A stretch of 49,283 nucleotides of DNA from an uncultured Oscillospiraceae bacterium (GTDB lineage: Bacteria > Bacillota > Clostridia > Oscillospirales > Oscillospiraceae), in assembly GCA_904420435.1 (NCBI GenBank), contig CAJFVK010000002.1, positions 1 to 49,283 on the forward strand, in the 5' to 3' direction. This document shows positions 42,590 through 49,283 of this stretch, piece after piece. The stretch's first letter is position 1. Each line of letters begins with the position of its first letter. Below the pieces are notes generated by a model. It worked only from the letters and a program-made list of their open reading frames with translations, ran no database searches and was not told the DNA's origin. Position numbers and translations under genes: made by a program.

Positions 42590-42619
42590 ATTATAGCGCA
42601 GCTCCGGGCCTGTTGGCAA
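42590..42619 (-). promoter_or_regulatory. Promoter of the PfkB kinase gene
   Basis: Minus strand TTGCCA (complement of 42614-42619), 18-base spacer, TATAAT (complement of 42590-42595), about 30 bases before the GTG start. Confidence 0.7.
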
Positions 42620-42698
42620 GGCGTTTCCGCCTGGGCGCGGCGGGCAGGGACGGAGAAATCGCATATTTTGTGAACTAACTTTGCTTCTTTTGTGAACT

Positions 42699-42740
42699 TT
42701 AGCACTCGCCTCTTGACAGTGCTAAAATTGGTGTTATGCT
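42699..42740 (+). promoter_or_regulatory. CIRCE (HrcA) operator overlapping the hsp20 promoter
   Basis: TTAGCACTC (42699-42707), nine bases, CAGTGCTAA (42717-42725) matches CIRCE (TTAGCACTC-N9-GAGTGCTAA) at 17 of 18 arm positions. The promoter TTGACA (42713-42718) with TATGCT (42735-42740, 16-base spacer) begins inside the operator, so HrcA bound here would block RNA polymerase. Confidence 0.9.
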
Positions 42741-42924
42741 ATAGATGAACCTTGAGAGAGGGAGCGGAAAGCGGGCCGGATGGCCCGGCGGAGCGCCCCC
42801 GGTCCCAGGGGAAGACAATGTAGGTTCCGGCGGCGGACAGGCCGGCGGGATCGGGCAATGGAAGCTCGCCACCGGGTGGAGGATTCCTCACAGCTACGAG
42901 CAGCAGAAAAGAATGGAGGAATGA
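42741..42924 (+). other. Long structured 5' leader of hsp20
   Basis: About 170 bases separate the promoter from the start codon. The stretch is G/C-rich with several small stems, such as CGGGCC-GGAT-GGCCCG near 42774 and GCCGGCGG repeats near 42830. I see no ROSE-type thermometer motif facing the GGAGGA ribosome site at 42915-42920 and no small ORF worth calling. Confidence 0.4.
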
Positions 42925-43374
42925 ATGATGTTGCCCAGCATTTTTGGTGAAAACCTGTTTGATGAATTTTTTGACGAACCCTTCGGCATGATGCCGTCCT
43001 TCCGGGGCAGGAACCCCCTGTACGGCAAGAACGCCAGGAATTTGATGAAGACGGACGTGCGGGAGACCGAGAACAGCTATGAGCTGGATGTGGACCTGCC
43101 CGGCTTCAAGAAGGATGAGATCCAGCTGCAGCTGGAGAACGGCTATTTGACCATCAGCGCCGCCAAGGGCCTGGACGAGGATCAGAAGGACCAGCAGGGC
43201 CGCTACATCCGCCAGGAGCGGTACGCCGGCGCCTGCAGCCGGAGCTTCTACGTGGGCGAGCAGGTGGAGCCCAAGGACGTGTCCGCCAACTTCGAGGATG
43301 GCATCCTGAAGATCAGCCTGCCCAAGAACAGTCCCAAGGAGCTGCCGAAGAACACCACCATCGCCATCGGCTGA
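42925..43374 (+). CDS. hsp20: Hsp20/alpha-crystallin family small heat shock protein
   Basis: A 149-residue small heat-shock chaperone that holds unfolding proteins. The crystallin domain covers about 38-135: TDVRETENSYELDVDLPGFK, then GYLTISAAK, and FEDGILKISLPK near the end. The C-terminal IxI-type motif is IAI in NTTIAIG, used for oligomer assembly. The N-terminus (IFGENLFDEFFDEPFG) is short and Phe-rich, as in clostridial Hsp18. The start is ATG at 42925 or 42928, both near GGAGGA. Heat control by HrcA is expected from the CIRCE element upstream. Confidence 0.95.
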   Translation: MMLPSIFGENLFDEFFDEPFGMMPSFRGRNPLYGKNARNLMKTDVRETENSYELDVDLPGFKKDEIQLQLENGYLTISAAKGLDEDQKDQQGRYIRQERYAGACSRSFYVGEQVEPKDVSANFEDGILKISLPKNSPKELPKNTTIAIG

Positions 43375-43390
43375 CGGCGGAATGGAACGG

Positions 43391-43428
43391 AAAATGGCCG
43401 CACCTTAAAAAGGCGCGGCCATTTTTTT
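43391..43428 (+). terminator. Terminator of hsp20
   Basis: AAAATGGCCGC (43391-43401) pairs with GCGGCCATTTT (43415-43425), with an inner CCTT/AAGG helix, and runs into T7. Confidence 0.9.
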
Positions 43429-43461
43429 GTGCTCAGCCCGGCGAAAACTTCCTTCGGGAAG

Positions 43462-43496
43462 GCTGCCGAAAAAATCTGACAAGCTTTTTCGACAGC
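43462..43496. repeat. Dispersed intergenic palindrome, copy B
   Basis: GCTGCCGAAAAA and TTTTTCGACAGC surround ATCTGACAAGC and pair at 11 of 12 positions. It is the sister of copy A at 25901-25936. A UUCG-capped hairpin (CTTCC-TTCG-GGAAG, 43448-43461) lies directly upstream. The following 180 bases to 43675 hold no recognisable gene. Confidence 0.6.
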
Positions 43497-43675
43497 TTAA
43501 AAATGCCATGACTTTCCCATTGCTCCGCAGTGGAAAAATCCCCGCTGCGCGGGCCGCACGCCTTGCGCGGCGAGGCTTTGCGGGGCATTCGATTGGATTC
43601 GGGGCGGGCTTTGCTCCCTCGAGCTCCCCCTGCGCTGGGCGATTTTTTCCTTCTGATGGGCGTTCTTCCACACGC

Positions 43676-43713
43676 TGAGGGGGCGGACAGGCTTTTGCCT
43701 GTCCGCCCCCTCA
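43676..43713. terminator. Perfect 17-bp stem-loop after the DUF6465 gene
   Basis: TGAGGGGGCGGACAGGC (43676-43692), loop TTTT, exact complement at 43697-43713. It starts 8 bases past the DUF6465 stop on the minus strand, but no T-run follows, so it may protect the 3' end or act with Rho rather than terminate intrinsically. Confidence 0.55.
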
Positions 43714-43720
43714 GGGATGT

Positions 43721-44044
43721 TCAGAACTCGATGCTGCCGGTGGACTTGTCGTTCACCACGTAGTAGGCCTTCCGCTCCTCGGGCTTCACATACAGGCGGA
43801 AGCTCTTGATCGAGGACGCCCGGTGGCCCTCCGCCACATAGGCGGCCTTGGCCTGGGCGGCCAGCTGGGATGCCTCCCACTCGCCCTCGCCAAACTGGAT
43901 ATACACCGCGTCTTCCGCCTTGGGAGCGGCCTTGACGGGCTTCTTCTCGGCCTTCTCCGCCGCCTTCTTGACCGGGGCCTTCTTCTCAGCGGCGGCCTCC
44001 ACAGGGGCCTTCTCCTTCACGTCCGGGTTTACAGCTTTTGTCAT
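43721..44044 (-). CDS. DUF6465 family protein with Lys/Ala-rich N-terminus
   Basis: A 107-residue protein. Residues 1-45 are a histone-like Ala/Lys/Pro/Glu repeat (KEKAPVEAAAEKKAPVKKAA) expected to be disordered. Residues 46-107 form a DUF6465 domain: VYIQFGEGEWEASQLAAQAK, then HRASSIKSFRLYVKPEERKA and YYVVN. The family is widespread in Clostridia and has no assigned function; the basic tail suggests nucleic-acid or polyanion binding, which is inference. A GGAGGAACC site precedes the start. Single-gene unit. Confidence 0.85.
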   Translation of the reverse strand: MTKAVNPDVKEKAPVEAAAEKKAPVKKAAEKAEKKPVKAAPKAEDAVYIQFGEGEWEASQLAAQAKAAYVAEGHRASSIKSFRLYVKPEERKAYYVVNDKSTGSIEF

Positions 44045-44517
44045 GACTGGTTCCTCCTTCCAGTTGTTCTGACTGGGAACAAATGCGGACAGCTTGTCTT
44101 GTTGGTATTCATACGGGTTTTCTCATTTTACAGATTCTTCCGCCCGATTTCCACCGCAGACCGTCGAATTCGGCCGGCAAAGCGGCCAACGGGAAAACCT
44201 GTATCAGATACGTTCAGTGTAGCATAGTTCTTGGGAGTTTTCCACTTGCAAAAGAAAAAATTTTTCACAAATAGGGGCGGTTGGACAGGGGGATTCCTCT
44301 GGAAATTCAAACAAAAGCAGGCTGATAAAAGAGAACCGCCGGAAAATGGAGCAGGTCAGAGCACGGAGAAGCAAAAGTTTTTTGCGAGGATCGGACGCTC
44401 GGCGGCAGAGAACAGCTCCAGAGGATTTTCTACACCGGGAGATTCTGCTATAATGATACCAAAACCAAAACGCTGCCGCCCCGGCTGGGGCGGCGGCCGG
44501 AGAGGAAGCGACGGACT
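44045..44517 (+). promoter_or_regulatory. 473-base intergenic region with promoter of the amidohydrolase
   Basis: An extended -10, TGCTATAAT, lies at 44446-44454, 64 bases before the amidohydrolase start; the region 17 bases upstream (TTTTCT) is a poor -35. The stretch 44200-44400 is more AT-rich than average, with A/T homopolymers. No gene, terminator or repeat was recognised in the rest. Confidence 0.5.
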
Positions 44518-45339
44518 ATGAAGATCATCGACGCCCACCTGCATCTGTTCTCTGAGAAGGACTCCGCCGAGGAGATGGCCCGGCAGGTGGGCCACCACAA
44601 CAGCACGGAGCATCTCCGGCAGGTGTACGGGGAGCTGGGCATCGTCCACGGGGTGGTGATGGGCAACCACAGCCTGGAGCTGGGGCGCCACGACTACCCC
44701 GCCGATCTCTTCCACTACTGCGTGGGCCTGGACAGCAGCCTTCTGGAGGGCGGGAGCCGGGTGATCGCGGACCTGCCGGACCGGGTGGAGGAGCACCTGC
44801 GGCGGGAGAGCTGCTGCGGGGTGAAGCTCTACCCGGGGTACAACCGGATCAGCCTGTCGGACCCCATGTATCAGCCCCTCTACCGCCTGGCCGCCCGGTA
44901 CGGTAAGCCCGTTGCGGTCCACATGGGGCTCACGGCCTTTCCCCGGGCCCACCTGAAGTACTGCCACCCCCTGGCCCTGGACGAGGTGGCGGCGGACCAT
45001 CCGGATACCCGGTTCGTCATGTGCCACTTCGGCAACCCCTTCCTGGAGGCCGCGGCGGCGGTGGTGGAGAAGAACCCCAACGTGGCCGCCGACCTGTCGG
45101 GCCTTCTGGAGGGCCGGGTGGACCTGGATGGCTATTTCCGGGAGCAGGCGGGCTACGTGTCCCTGCTGCGCACCTGGCTCACCGCCATCCAGTGCTGGGA
45201 TAAGATCCTCTTCGGCACCGACTGGCCCATCGTGAACCTGGGGGAGTACATCGGCTTTATCGCCCGGCTGGTGCCGGAGCGGTACCACGAGGCGGTGTTC
45301 TTCGACAACGCCGACCGCATCTACGGCCTGGGGCTGTGA
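44518..45339 (+). CDS. Amidohydrolase family protein (metal-dependent TIM-barrel hydrolase)
   Basis: A 273-residue amidohydrolase-2 type barrel. Metal ligands are visible in order: HxH in IIDAHLHLF at the N-terminus, GVKLYPGYN, a His in PVAVHMG, a His in FVMCHFGNP, and the late Asp in ILFGTDWPIV. Relatives hydrolyse or decarboxylate small ring or lactone substrates, but this subfamily is usually left unassigned. Monocistronic between a weak promoter and a large hairpin at 45416-45449. Confidence 0.85.
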   Translation: MKIIDAHLHLFSEKDSAEEMARQVGHHNSTEHLRQVYGELGIVHGVVMGNHSLELGRHDYPADLFHYCVGLDSSLLEGGSRVIADLPDRVEEHLRRESCCGVKLYPGYNRISLSDPMYQPLYRLAARYGKPVAVHMGLTAFPRAHLKYCHPLALDEVAADHPDTRFVMCHFGNPFLEAAAAVVEKNPNVAADLSGLLEGRVDLDGYFREQAGYVSLLRTWLTAIQCWDKILFGTDWPIVNLGEYIGFIARLVPERYHEAVFFDNADRIYGLGL

Positions 45340-45415
45340 TACCGCGGCAGCTTGCCGCCTGATGGGCCGGCGGAGCGGCGCCCGGCCCCGCTGAGAAAAG
45401 GAGAACATGCCACGG

Positions 45416-45449
45416 CAGGCGCCGGGGGTCCACGGATCCCCGGCGCCTG
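45416..45449 (+). terminator. G/C hairpin after the amidohydrolase gene
   Basis: CAGGCGCCGGGG (45416-45427) pairs perfectly with CCCCGGCGCCTG (45438-45449); only a weak TCCTTTG tail follows. The rest of the 394-base gap to 45733 holds the operator-like palindrome at 45538-45563 and nothing else recognised. Confidence 0.5.
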
Positions 45450-45536
45450 TCCTTTGCCGGGGAGCGCCATGGGCGGAGCGGCGCCCCGGCGGCCCCGCCG
45501 CGCCATGGGTACACCTCTTCGAAAGTGTCCGGTTTT

Positions 45537-45563
45537 TTGACAGATCCCATGGGCTGTCCATAC
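45537..45563 (+). promoter_or_regulatory. Operator-like palindrome ahead of the metallophosphoesterase gene
   Basis: TGACAGATCCC, then ATGGG, then CTGTC and CATAC: outer GACAG/CTGTC arms with an inner CCCATGGG palindrome. A TTGACA hexamer (45537-45542) overlaps it. The same 26-base pattern recurs ahead of the ftsH operon at 46930-46955 with 21 identical positions. Confidence 0.55.
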
Positions 45564-45733
45564 ACATCCCCTGGATTATCCATTCTCAGGCCGGCGCTGT
45601 TTTGCTATGGTGTTAGGGGAAGAATACGGGGGCGGGCGTCCCTTCAGCCGGGGAAGCGATCCGGCCCCGGACGGCGTGCATCTCCTTCCGGCCTGCGGGC
45701 GGAGGAGAGCGGAAAACGGGAAAGGAACCGGGT

Positions 45734-46845
45734 ATGGAAACCAGATTTGGAAAATGGATCAAAACCAAGGGATTTGCACGGCTGTTCGTCCTTGTCCTTC
45801 TGGGGGCGGCGTGCTATATGGGCCTGCGGGCGGGCAACGCGGCGGACTGGCTCTGGGGCAGGCGGCTGTATGGGCCGATCTTTCTCCTGGTCCTGCTGCT
45901 GATGCTCCTGGCGGTGTATGCACAGCATACCGGCGTCCAGGGCCGGTTCCAGCGGTGCTGCAAGCGGATCTCCGCCTATTTTCTCTGCTTCCTGCTCTAC
46001 GACGTGCTGGCGCTGCTGGTCTCCGACCTGGCGGGGCTGCTGCTCCGGCTGGGACCGGCGGTGCGGGGCTGGCTGGTTGTGGCGGCCGCGGCGATCTCCG
46101 CGCTGCTGCTGCTCTGGGGCAGTGCGCACGCCAGGCGGTTGGTATGCCGTGGAGCTGGGGATGGAGCCCGGTACCCGCCTGGTGCTGCTGAGCGACCTGC
46201 ACATCGGCATCTTTATCGGCGCGGGCTATCTGGAGCGGGTGGCAGCGGCGGTCAACCGCCTGGAGCCGGAGCTGGTGGTGATCTCCGGGGACCTCTTTGA
46301 CGGGTATCTGCCCGCAGACGACGACCAGCTGGGGCGGGCGGCCGGGGCCCTCCGGAAGATCCGCGCGCCGGGGGGCGTCTACGCGGTGGTGGGAAACCAC
46401 GATCCCGCCGTGACAGACCAGCGGTTCCGCCGGTTCCTGAAGGAGGCGGGGATTCAGCTCCTGTATAACGAGGCGGTGGAGCTGGAGAACATGAACCTGG
46501 TGGGCCGGGCGGGGATCGTCGACAGCCGGGACGGCCGCGTCCCGCTGGGCCGGCTCCTCCAGGAAACGGAGCCCCGCAAGCGGACCGTGGTGCTGGACCA
46601 CGACCCCCAGGGGGATCCGGGAGGCCGTATCCTACGGAGCGGACCTGGTGCTGTGCGGGCACACCCACAAGGGACAGTTTTTCCCCATGACCATTTTGAC
46701 AAGGCTCGCCAACGGCAGGGACTACTTCTACGGGGAGCGCTCCTTCGGCAAAACCCACGCCATTATCTCCGCGGGCACCGGCTTCTTTCAGCTGCCGATC
46801 CGGATCGGGACGGACAGCGAGATCGTCGCGGTGGATCTCCAATAG
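45734..46845 (+). pseudogene. Membrane-anchored metallophosphoesterase (YkuE/YaeI-like), broken by two frameshifts
   Basis: Three reading frames join into one protein of about 369 residues if one base is removed near 46140 (GGCGGTTGG) and one in the G5 run at 46610-46614. The N-terminal frame has about four membrane helices (FARLFVLVLLGAACYMGL, LFLLVLLLMLLAV-like). The middle frame carries the phosphoesterase motifs LVLLSDLHIG, ISGDLFDGY and VVGNHDPAV. The last frame carries LVLCGHTHKGQFFP. The motifs lie in the correct order and spacing, so the gene was recently intact, or the shifts are sequencing errors (both are single extra bases in or near short runs). Relatives act on lipid-linked phosphates or UDP-diacylglucosamine. 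Confidence 0.8.
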
Positions 46846-46929
46846 GACCGGGCAGGACAGGGCGCTCCGGCGCGCGGAAGGAAGAGGGGCGCGGCCTGCC
46901 TGACAGGGCCAGAAAAGTGTCAAATAGAC

Positions 46930-46955
46930 TGACAGATCCCCGGGTCTGTCAGTAC
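46930..46955 (+). promoter_or_regulatory. Operator-like palindrome ahead of the ftsH operon
   Basis: ACTGACAGA (46928-46936) and TCTGTCAGT (46945-46953) form a perfect 9-bp inverted repeat around TCCCCGGG. Extra TGTCA/TGACA half-sites lie at 46918-46922 and 46969-46973. The 26-base core matches 45538-45563 at 21 positions. Confidence 0.6.
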
Positions 46956-46967
46956 AGGAAGCAAATA

Positions 46968-47003
46968 TTGACAGTAGCCCGGCGGCACGGGATGTGTTAT
47001 AAA
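46968..47003 (+). promoter_or_regulatory. Promoter of the coiled-coil/ftsH operon
   Basis: An extended -10, TGTTATAAA, lies at 46995-47003, about 120 bases before the first gene. A TTGACA at 46968-46973 is 24 bases from the -10, too far for normal sigma-70 contact, so the extended -10 may suffice. Confidence 0.5.
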
Positions 47004-47122
47004 AATCATGTACAGCGCAGGACATTCCCCATGCCGATAGGGGAGCCTGCCGGAGGAGATTTGTCCTGGAGCAGATCCGGAATTTGCGCGAGAAGAAGCT
47101 TCCAGCAGAAGGGGTGAGATCA

Positions 47123-47581
47123 ATGGAAGTAGGACAGGGAATATTTGCCGTGAAGCTCTGCGAGCTGGAGCAGGAGTATGGACGTCTGCAGAGCAGAATC
47201 CATCTCTTCCAGGAAAAGGACCCGGAGCGGGTGAGCCAGGAGCTGGAGCGGCTCGTGGACGAGTATCGGGAGAGAAAGCTCCTCCTGGACGAGCGAATCC
47301 GCTCCTGCCGCTCCCCGGCGGTGGCTGCCCTGGCCCAGGCCCAGTTGGAGTTCGGGCAGCGGGCGGAGCGGATTTTGCAGGAGGACCTGCCGGCCGCCAT
47401 GAAGGACAGCGGCCGAAGCGCCGCAGAGAGCCAGGCGGAGGCCGTGGCCCTCTACGCGGAATATGCCGTTGACTTTGCGACCCAGGCCATGCGCTATGCC
47501 CTGACAACGGCGCTGGCGGCCATGGTGCTGCAGGAGAAAGCCGCCAAGACGGCGGAAGAACCGAGAAAGGAAGTGATCTGA
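47123..47581 (+). CDS. Coiled-coil hypothetical protein upstream of ftsH
   Basis: A 152-residue helical protein with no recognised domain. Heptad-like Leu spacing in KLCELEQEYGRLQSRIHLFQ and LERLVDEYRERKLLLDERI suggests coiled coil over residues 10-60. The last 50 residues are Ala-rich (ATQAMRYALTTALAAMVLQ) and could form an amphipathic helix. ATG at 47123 follows GGGGTGAG. Its stop is one base from the ftsH start, so the two are co-translated; it may be an adaptor or regulator of FtsH, which is inference from position only. Confidence 0.65.
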   Translation: MEVGQGIFAVKLCELEQEYGRLQSRIHLFQEKDPERVSQELERLVDEYRERKLLLDERIRSCRSPAVAALAQAQLEFGQRAERILQEDLPAAMKDSGRSAAESQAEAVALYAEYAVDFATQAMRYALTTALAAMVLQEKAAKTAEEPRKEVI

Positions 47582-47582
47582 G

Positions 47583-49283
47583 ATGCAGGAAGTGAAACCA
47601 CCCAGAAAGCCGTTGGTATACTACTATGTCATCGCGCTGCTGGTGCTGCTGTTCCTCCAGTTTTTGGCCATGCCCTGGCTGGTGGAGGGGCAGATCCAGC
47701 AGGTGGACTACAACACCTTCAACTCCATGATAGAAAACGGGGAGATCGGGCAGGTTGAGATCCAGGAGCAGGACAACCGGATCCTCTTTACCAACAAGGA
47801 GGGGACCGCTGTCTACAAGACCGCCATGCTGCCCGACGACACCCTGACGGAGCGGCTGCTGGACGCGGGGGTATCCACCTCCGGCGTGGAGATTGAGCAG
47901 ACCTCCCTGCTGGCCTCTATCCTCAGCTGGGTGATCCCCATTGTGATCTTTGTGGCCCTGGGGCAGTACCTGTCCCGGAAGATGATGGAGAAGGCCGGCG
48001 GGCCCAATGCCATGTCCTTTGGCAAATCCAACGCCAAGGTGTATGTGAAATCCTCCGAGGGCATCAAGTTCTCCGACGTGGCCGGCGAGGACGAGGCCAA
48101 GGAGAACCTGCAGGAGATCGTGGAGTACCTCCACGACCCCAAGAAGTACCAGGAGATCGGCGCCTCCATGCCCAAGGGCATCCTGCTGGTGGGCCCTCCG
48201 GGTACCGGCAAGACCATGCTGGCCAAGGCCGTGGCCGGCGAGGCCAACGTGCCCTTCTTCTCCATGTCCGGCTCGGAGTTTGTGGAGATGTTCGTGGGCA
48301 TGGGCGCCTCGAAGGTCCGCGACCTCTTTAGGCAGGCCAAGGAGAAGGCCCCCTGCATCGTGTTCATCGACGAGATCGATGCCATCGGCAAGAAGCGGGA
48401 CGGCCAGCTGGGGAGCAACGACGAGCGGGAGCAGACCCTGAACCAGCTGCTCACGGAGATGGACGGCTTCGAGGGCAACACCGGGGTCATCATCCTGGCG
48501 GCCACCAACCGGCCTGAGTCCCTGGATCCGGCCCTGACCCGGCCCGGCCGGTTCGACCGGCGGATCCCGGTGGAGCTGCCGGACCTGAAGGGCCGGGAGG
48601 ATATCCTGAAGGTCCACGCCAGGAAGATCAAGGTGGCGGAGGACGTGGACTTCGGCAAGATTGCCCGGATGGCCTCCGGCGCCAGCGGCGCGGAGCTGGC
48701 CAACATCGTCAACGAGGCGGCTCTGCGGGCTGTCCGGAACGGGCGGAAGTTCGCCACCCAGGCGGATCTGGAGGAGAGCATCGAGGTAGTCATCGCCGGG
48801 TACCAGAAGAAAAACGCCATCCTCACCGACCAGGAGAAGAAGGTGGTGGCCTACCACGAGATCGGCCACGCCCTGGTGGCGGCCAAGCAGACCAACTCCG
48901 CCCCGGTACAGAAGATCACCATTGTGCCCCGGACCTCCGGCGCCCTGGGCTACACCATGCAGGTGGACGAGGGGAACCACTACCTGATGAGCCAGGCGGA
49001 GCTGGAGAATAAAATCGCCACTCTCACCGGCGGCCGGGCCGCCGAGGAGCTGGTGTTCCGCTCCGCCTCCACAGGGGCCTCCAACGACATTGAGCAGGCC
49101 ACCAAGCTGGCCCGGGCTATGATCACCCGGTACGGCATGAGCGAGGGGTTCGACATGGTGGCCCTGGAGACGGTGAACAACCAGTACCTGGGGGGCGACA
49201 CCTCCCTGGCCTGCTCGGCGGAAACGGCCGCGGAGATCGACAAGCAGGTGGTGGAGCTGGTGAAGCGCCAGCACGAGAAGGCC
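47583..49283 (+). CDS. ftsH: ATP-dependent zinc metalloprotease FtsH (5' part, runs off the window)
   Basis: The first 567 codons of FtsH, the membrane-bound hexameric AAA+ protease that degrades misfolded membrane proteins and regulators. Helix 1 is about residues 14-30 ([18 protein letters not shown]) and helix 2 about 105-125 ([15 protein letters not shown]), with a short outside domain between. Walker A GPPGTGKT is at 204-211, Walker [12 protein letters not shown], the SRH region [19 protein letters not shown], and the zinc motif HEIGH at 425-429. The second zinc Asp is expected in the downstream [14 protein letters not shown] region. The C-terminal end is beyond the window. A second FtsH elsewhere in the genome is possible. 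Confidence 0.96.
   Translation, partial: MQEVKPPRKPLVYYYVIALLVLLFLQFLAMPWLVEGQIQQVDYNTFNSMIENGEIGQVEIQEQDNRILFTNKEGTAVYKTAMLPDDTLTERLLDAGVSTSGVEIEQTSLLASILSWVIPIVIFVALGQYLSRKMMEKAGGPNAMSFGKSNAKVYVKSSEGIKFSDVAGEDEAKENLQEIVEYLHDPKKYQEIGASMPKGILLVGPPGTGKTMLAKAVAGEANVPFFSMSGSEFVEMFVGMGASKVRDLFRQAKEKAPCIVFIDEIDAIGKKRDGQLGSNDEREQTLNQLLTEMDGFEGNTGVIILAATNRPESLDPALTRPGRFDRRIPVELPDLKGREDILKVHARKIKVAEDVDFGKIARMASGASGAELANIVNEAALRAVRNGRKFATQADLEESIEVVIAGYQKKNAILTDQEKKVVAYHEIGHALVAAKQTNSAPVQKITIVPRTSGALGYTMQVDEGNHYLMSQAELENKIATLTGGRAAEELVFRSASTGASNDIEQATKLARAMITRYGMSEGFDMVALETVNNQYLGGDTSLACSAETAAEIDKQVVELVKRQHEKA

Noticed and set aside
42741-42924. ROSE-type RNA thermometer in the hsp20 leader
   Set aside because: No U(U/C)GCU anti-Shine-Dalgarno element pairing with GGAGGA could be found by eye.

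Overview
The window is high-GC DNA, roughly 60-65% by eye, with long antisense shadow ORFs. Genes start behind strong GGAGG-type ribosome sites, and promoters are of the TTGACA/TATAAT kind. A CIRCE operator, DUF6465, a YcxB-like protein, a GtrA/GtrB operon and many amino-acid-type ABC importers together point to a high-GC Clostridia, most likely a gut Oscillospiraceae relative (Flavonifractor/Oscillibacter type). The taxonomic call is inference from gene content. No rRNA, tRNA, CRISPR array or intact insertion sequence was seen.

Region 1 (51-19075) is a hydroxy-acid/sugar-acid catabolic island. An SDR-AEC permease operon (-) diverges from a PrpR_N-type regulator. A near-consensus sigma-70 promoter then drives a long operon: PdxA2-like dehydrogenase, 2-hydroxyacid dehydrogenase, DUF1537 acid-sugar kinase, DapA-family aldolase, iron alcohol dehydrogenase, a complete LIV-type ABC importer (livKHMGF) and two more DapA-family proteins. 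A convergent pair of FAH-fold proteins and a second 2-hydroxyacid dehydrogenase close the island. The logic is import, phosphorylation plus oxidative decarboxylation of a C4 acid (DUF1537 with PdxA2), and retro-aldol cleavage plus aldehyde reduction (DapA with Fe-ADH).

Region 2 (19273-25862) is mixed. It holds a membrane-anchored XRE regulator, a cdd-ycxB-GT2/MarR operon (-), thiI, an AT-rich HRDC-like orphan of foreign composition, and cinA.

Region 3 (26080-36674, all -) is a second import and metabolism cluster: cysteine desulfidase homologue (cyuA), a second livKHMGF importer, dhaK-dhaL, a GAF/degenerate-AAA/Fis regulator and an ATC-hydrolase-family protein. The leader of the second livK has a hairpin inserted between its Shine-Dalgarno and its start codon.

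Region 4 (37126-49283) is cell envelope and stress. It contains a gtrA-gtrB-large membrane glycosyltransferase operon (-), a TetR regulator, a PfkB kinase, hsp20 under a CIRCE element, DUF6465, an amidohydrolase, a metallophosphoesterase gene broken by two single-base frameshifts, a coiled-coil protein and the 5' part of ftsH, which runs off the window. The metallophosphoesterase and ftsH upstream regions share a 26-bp operator-like palindrome.
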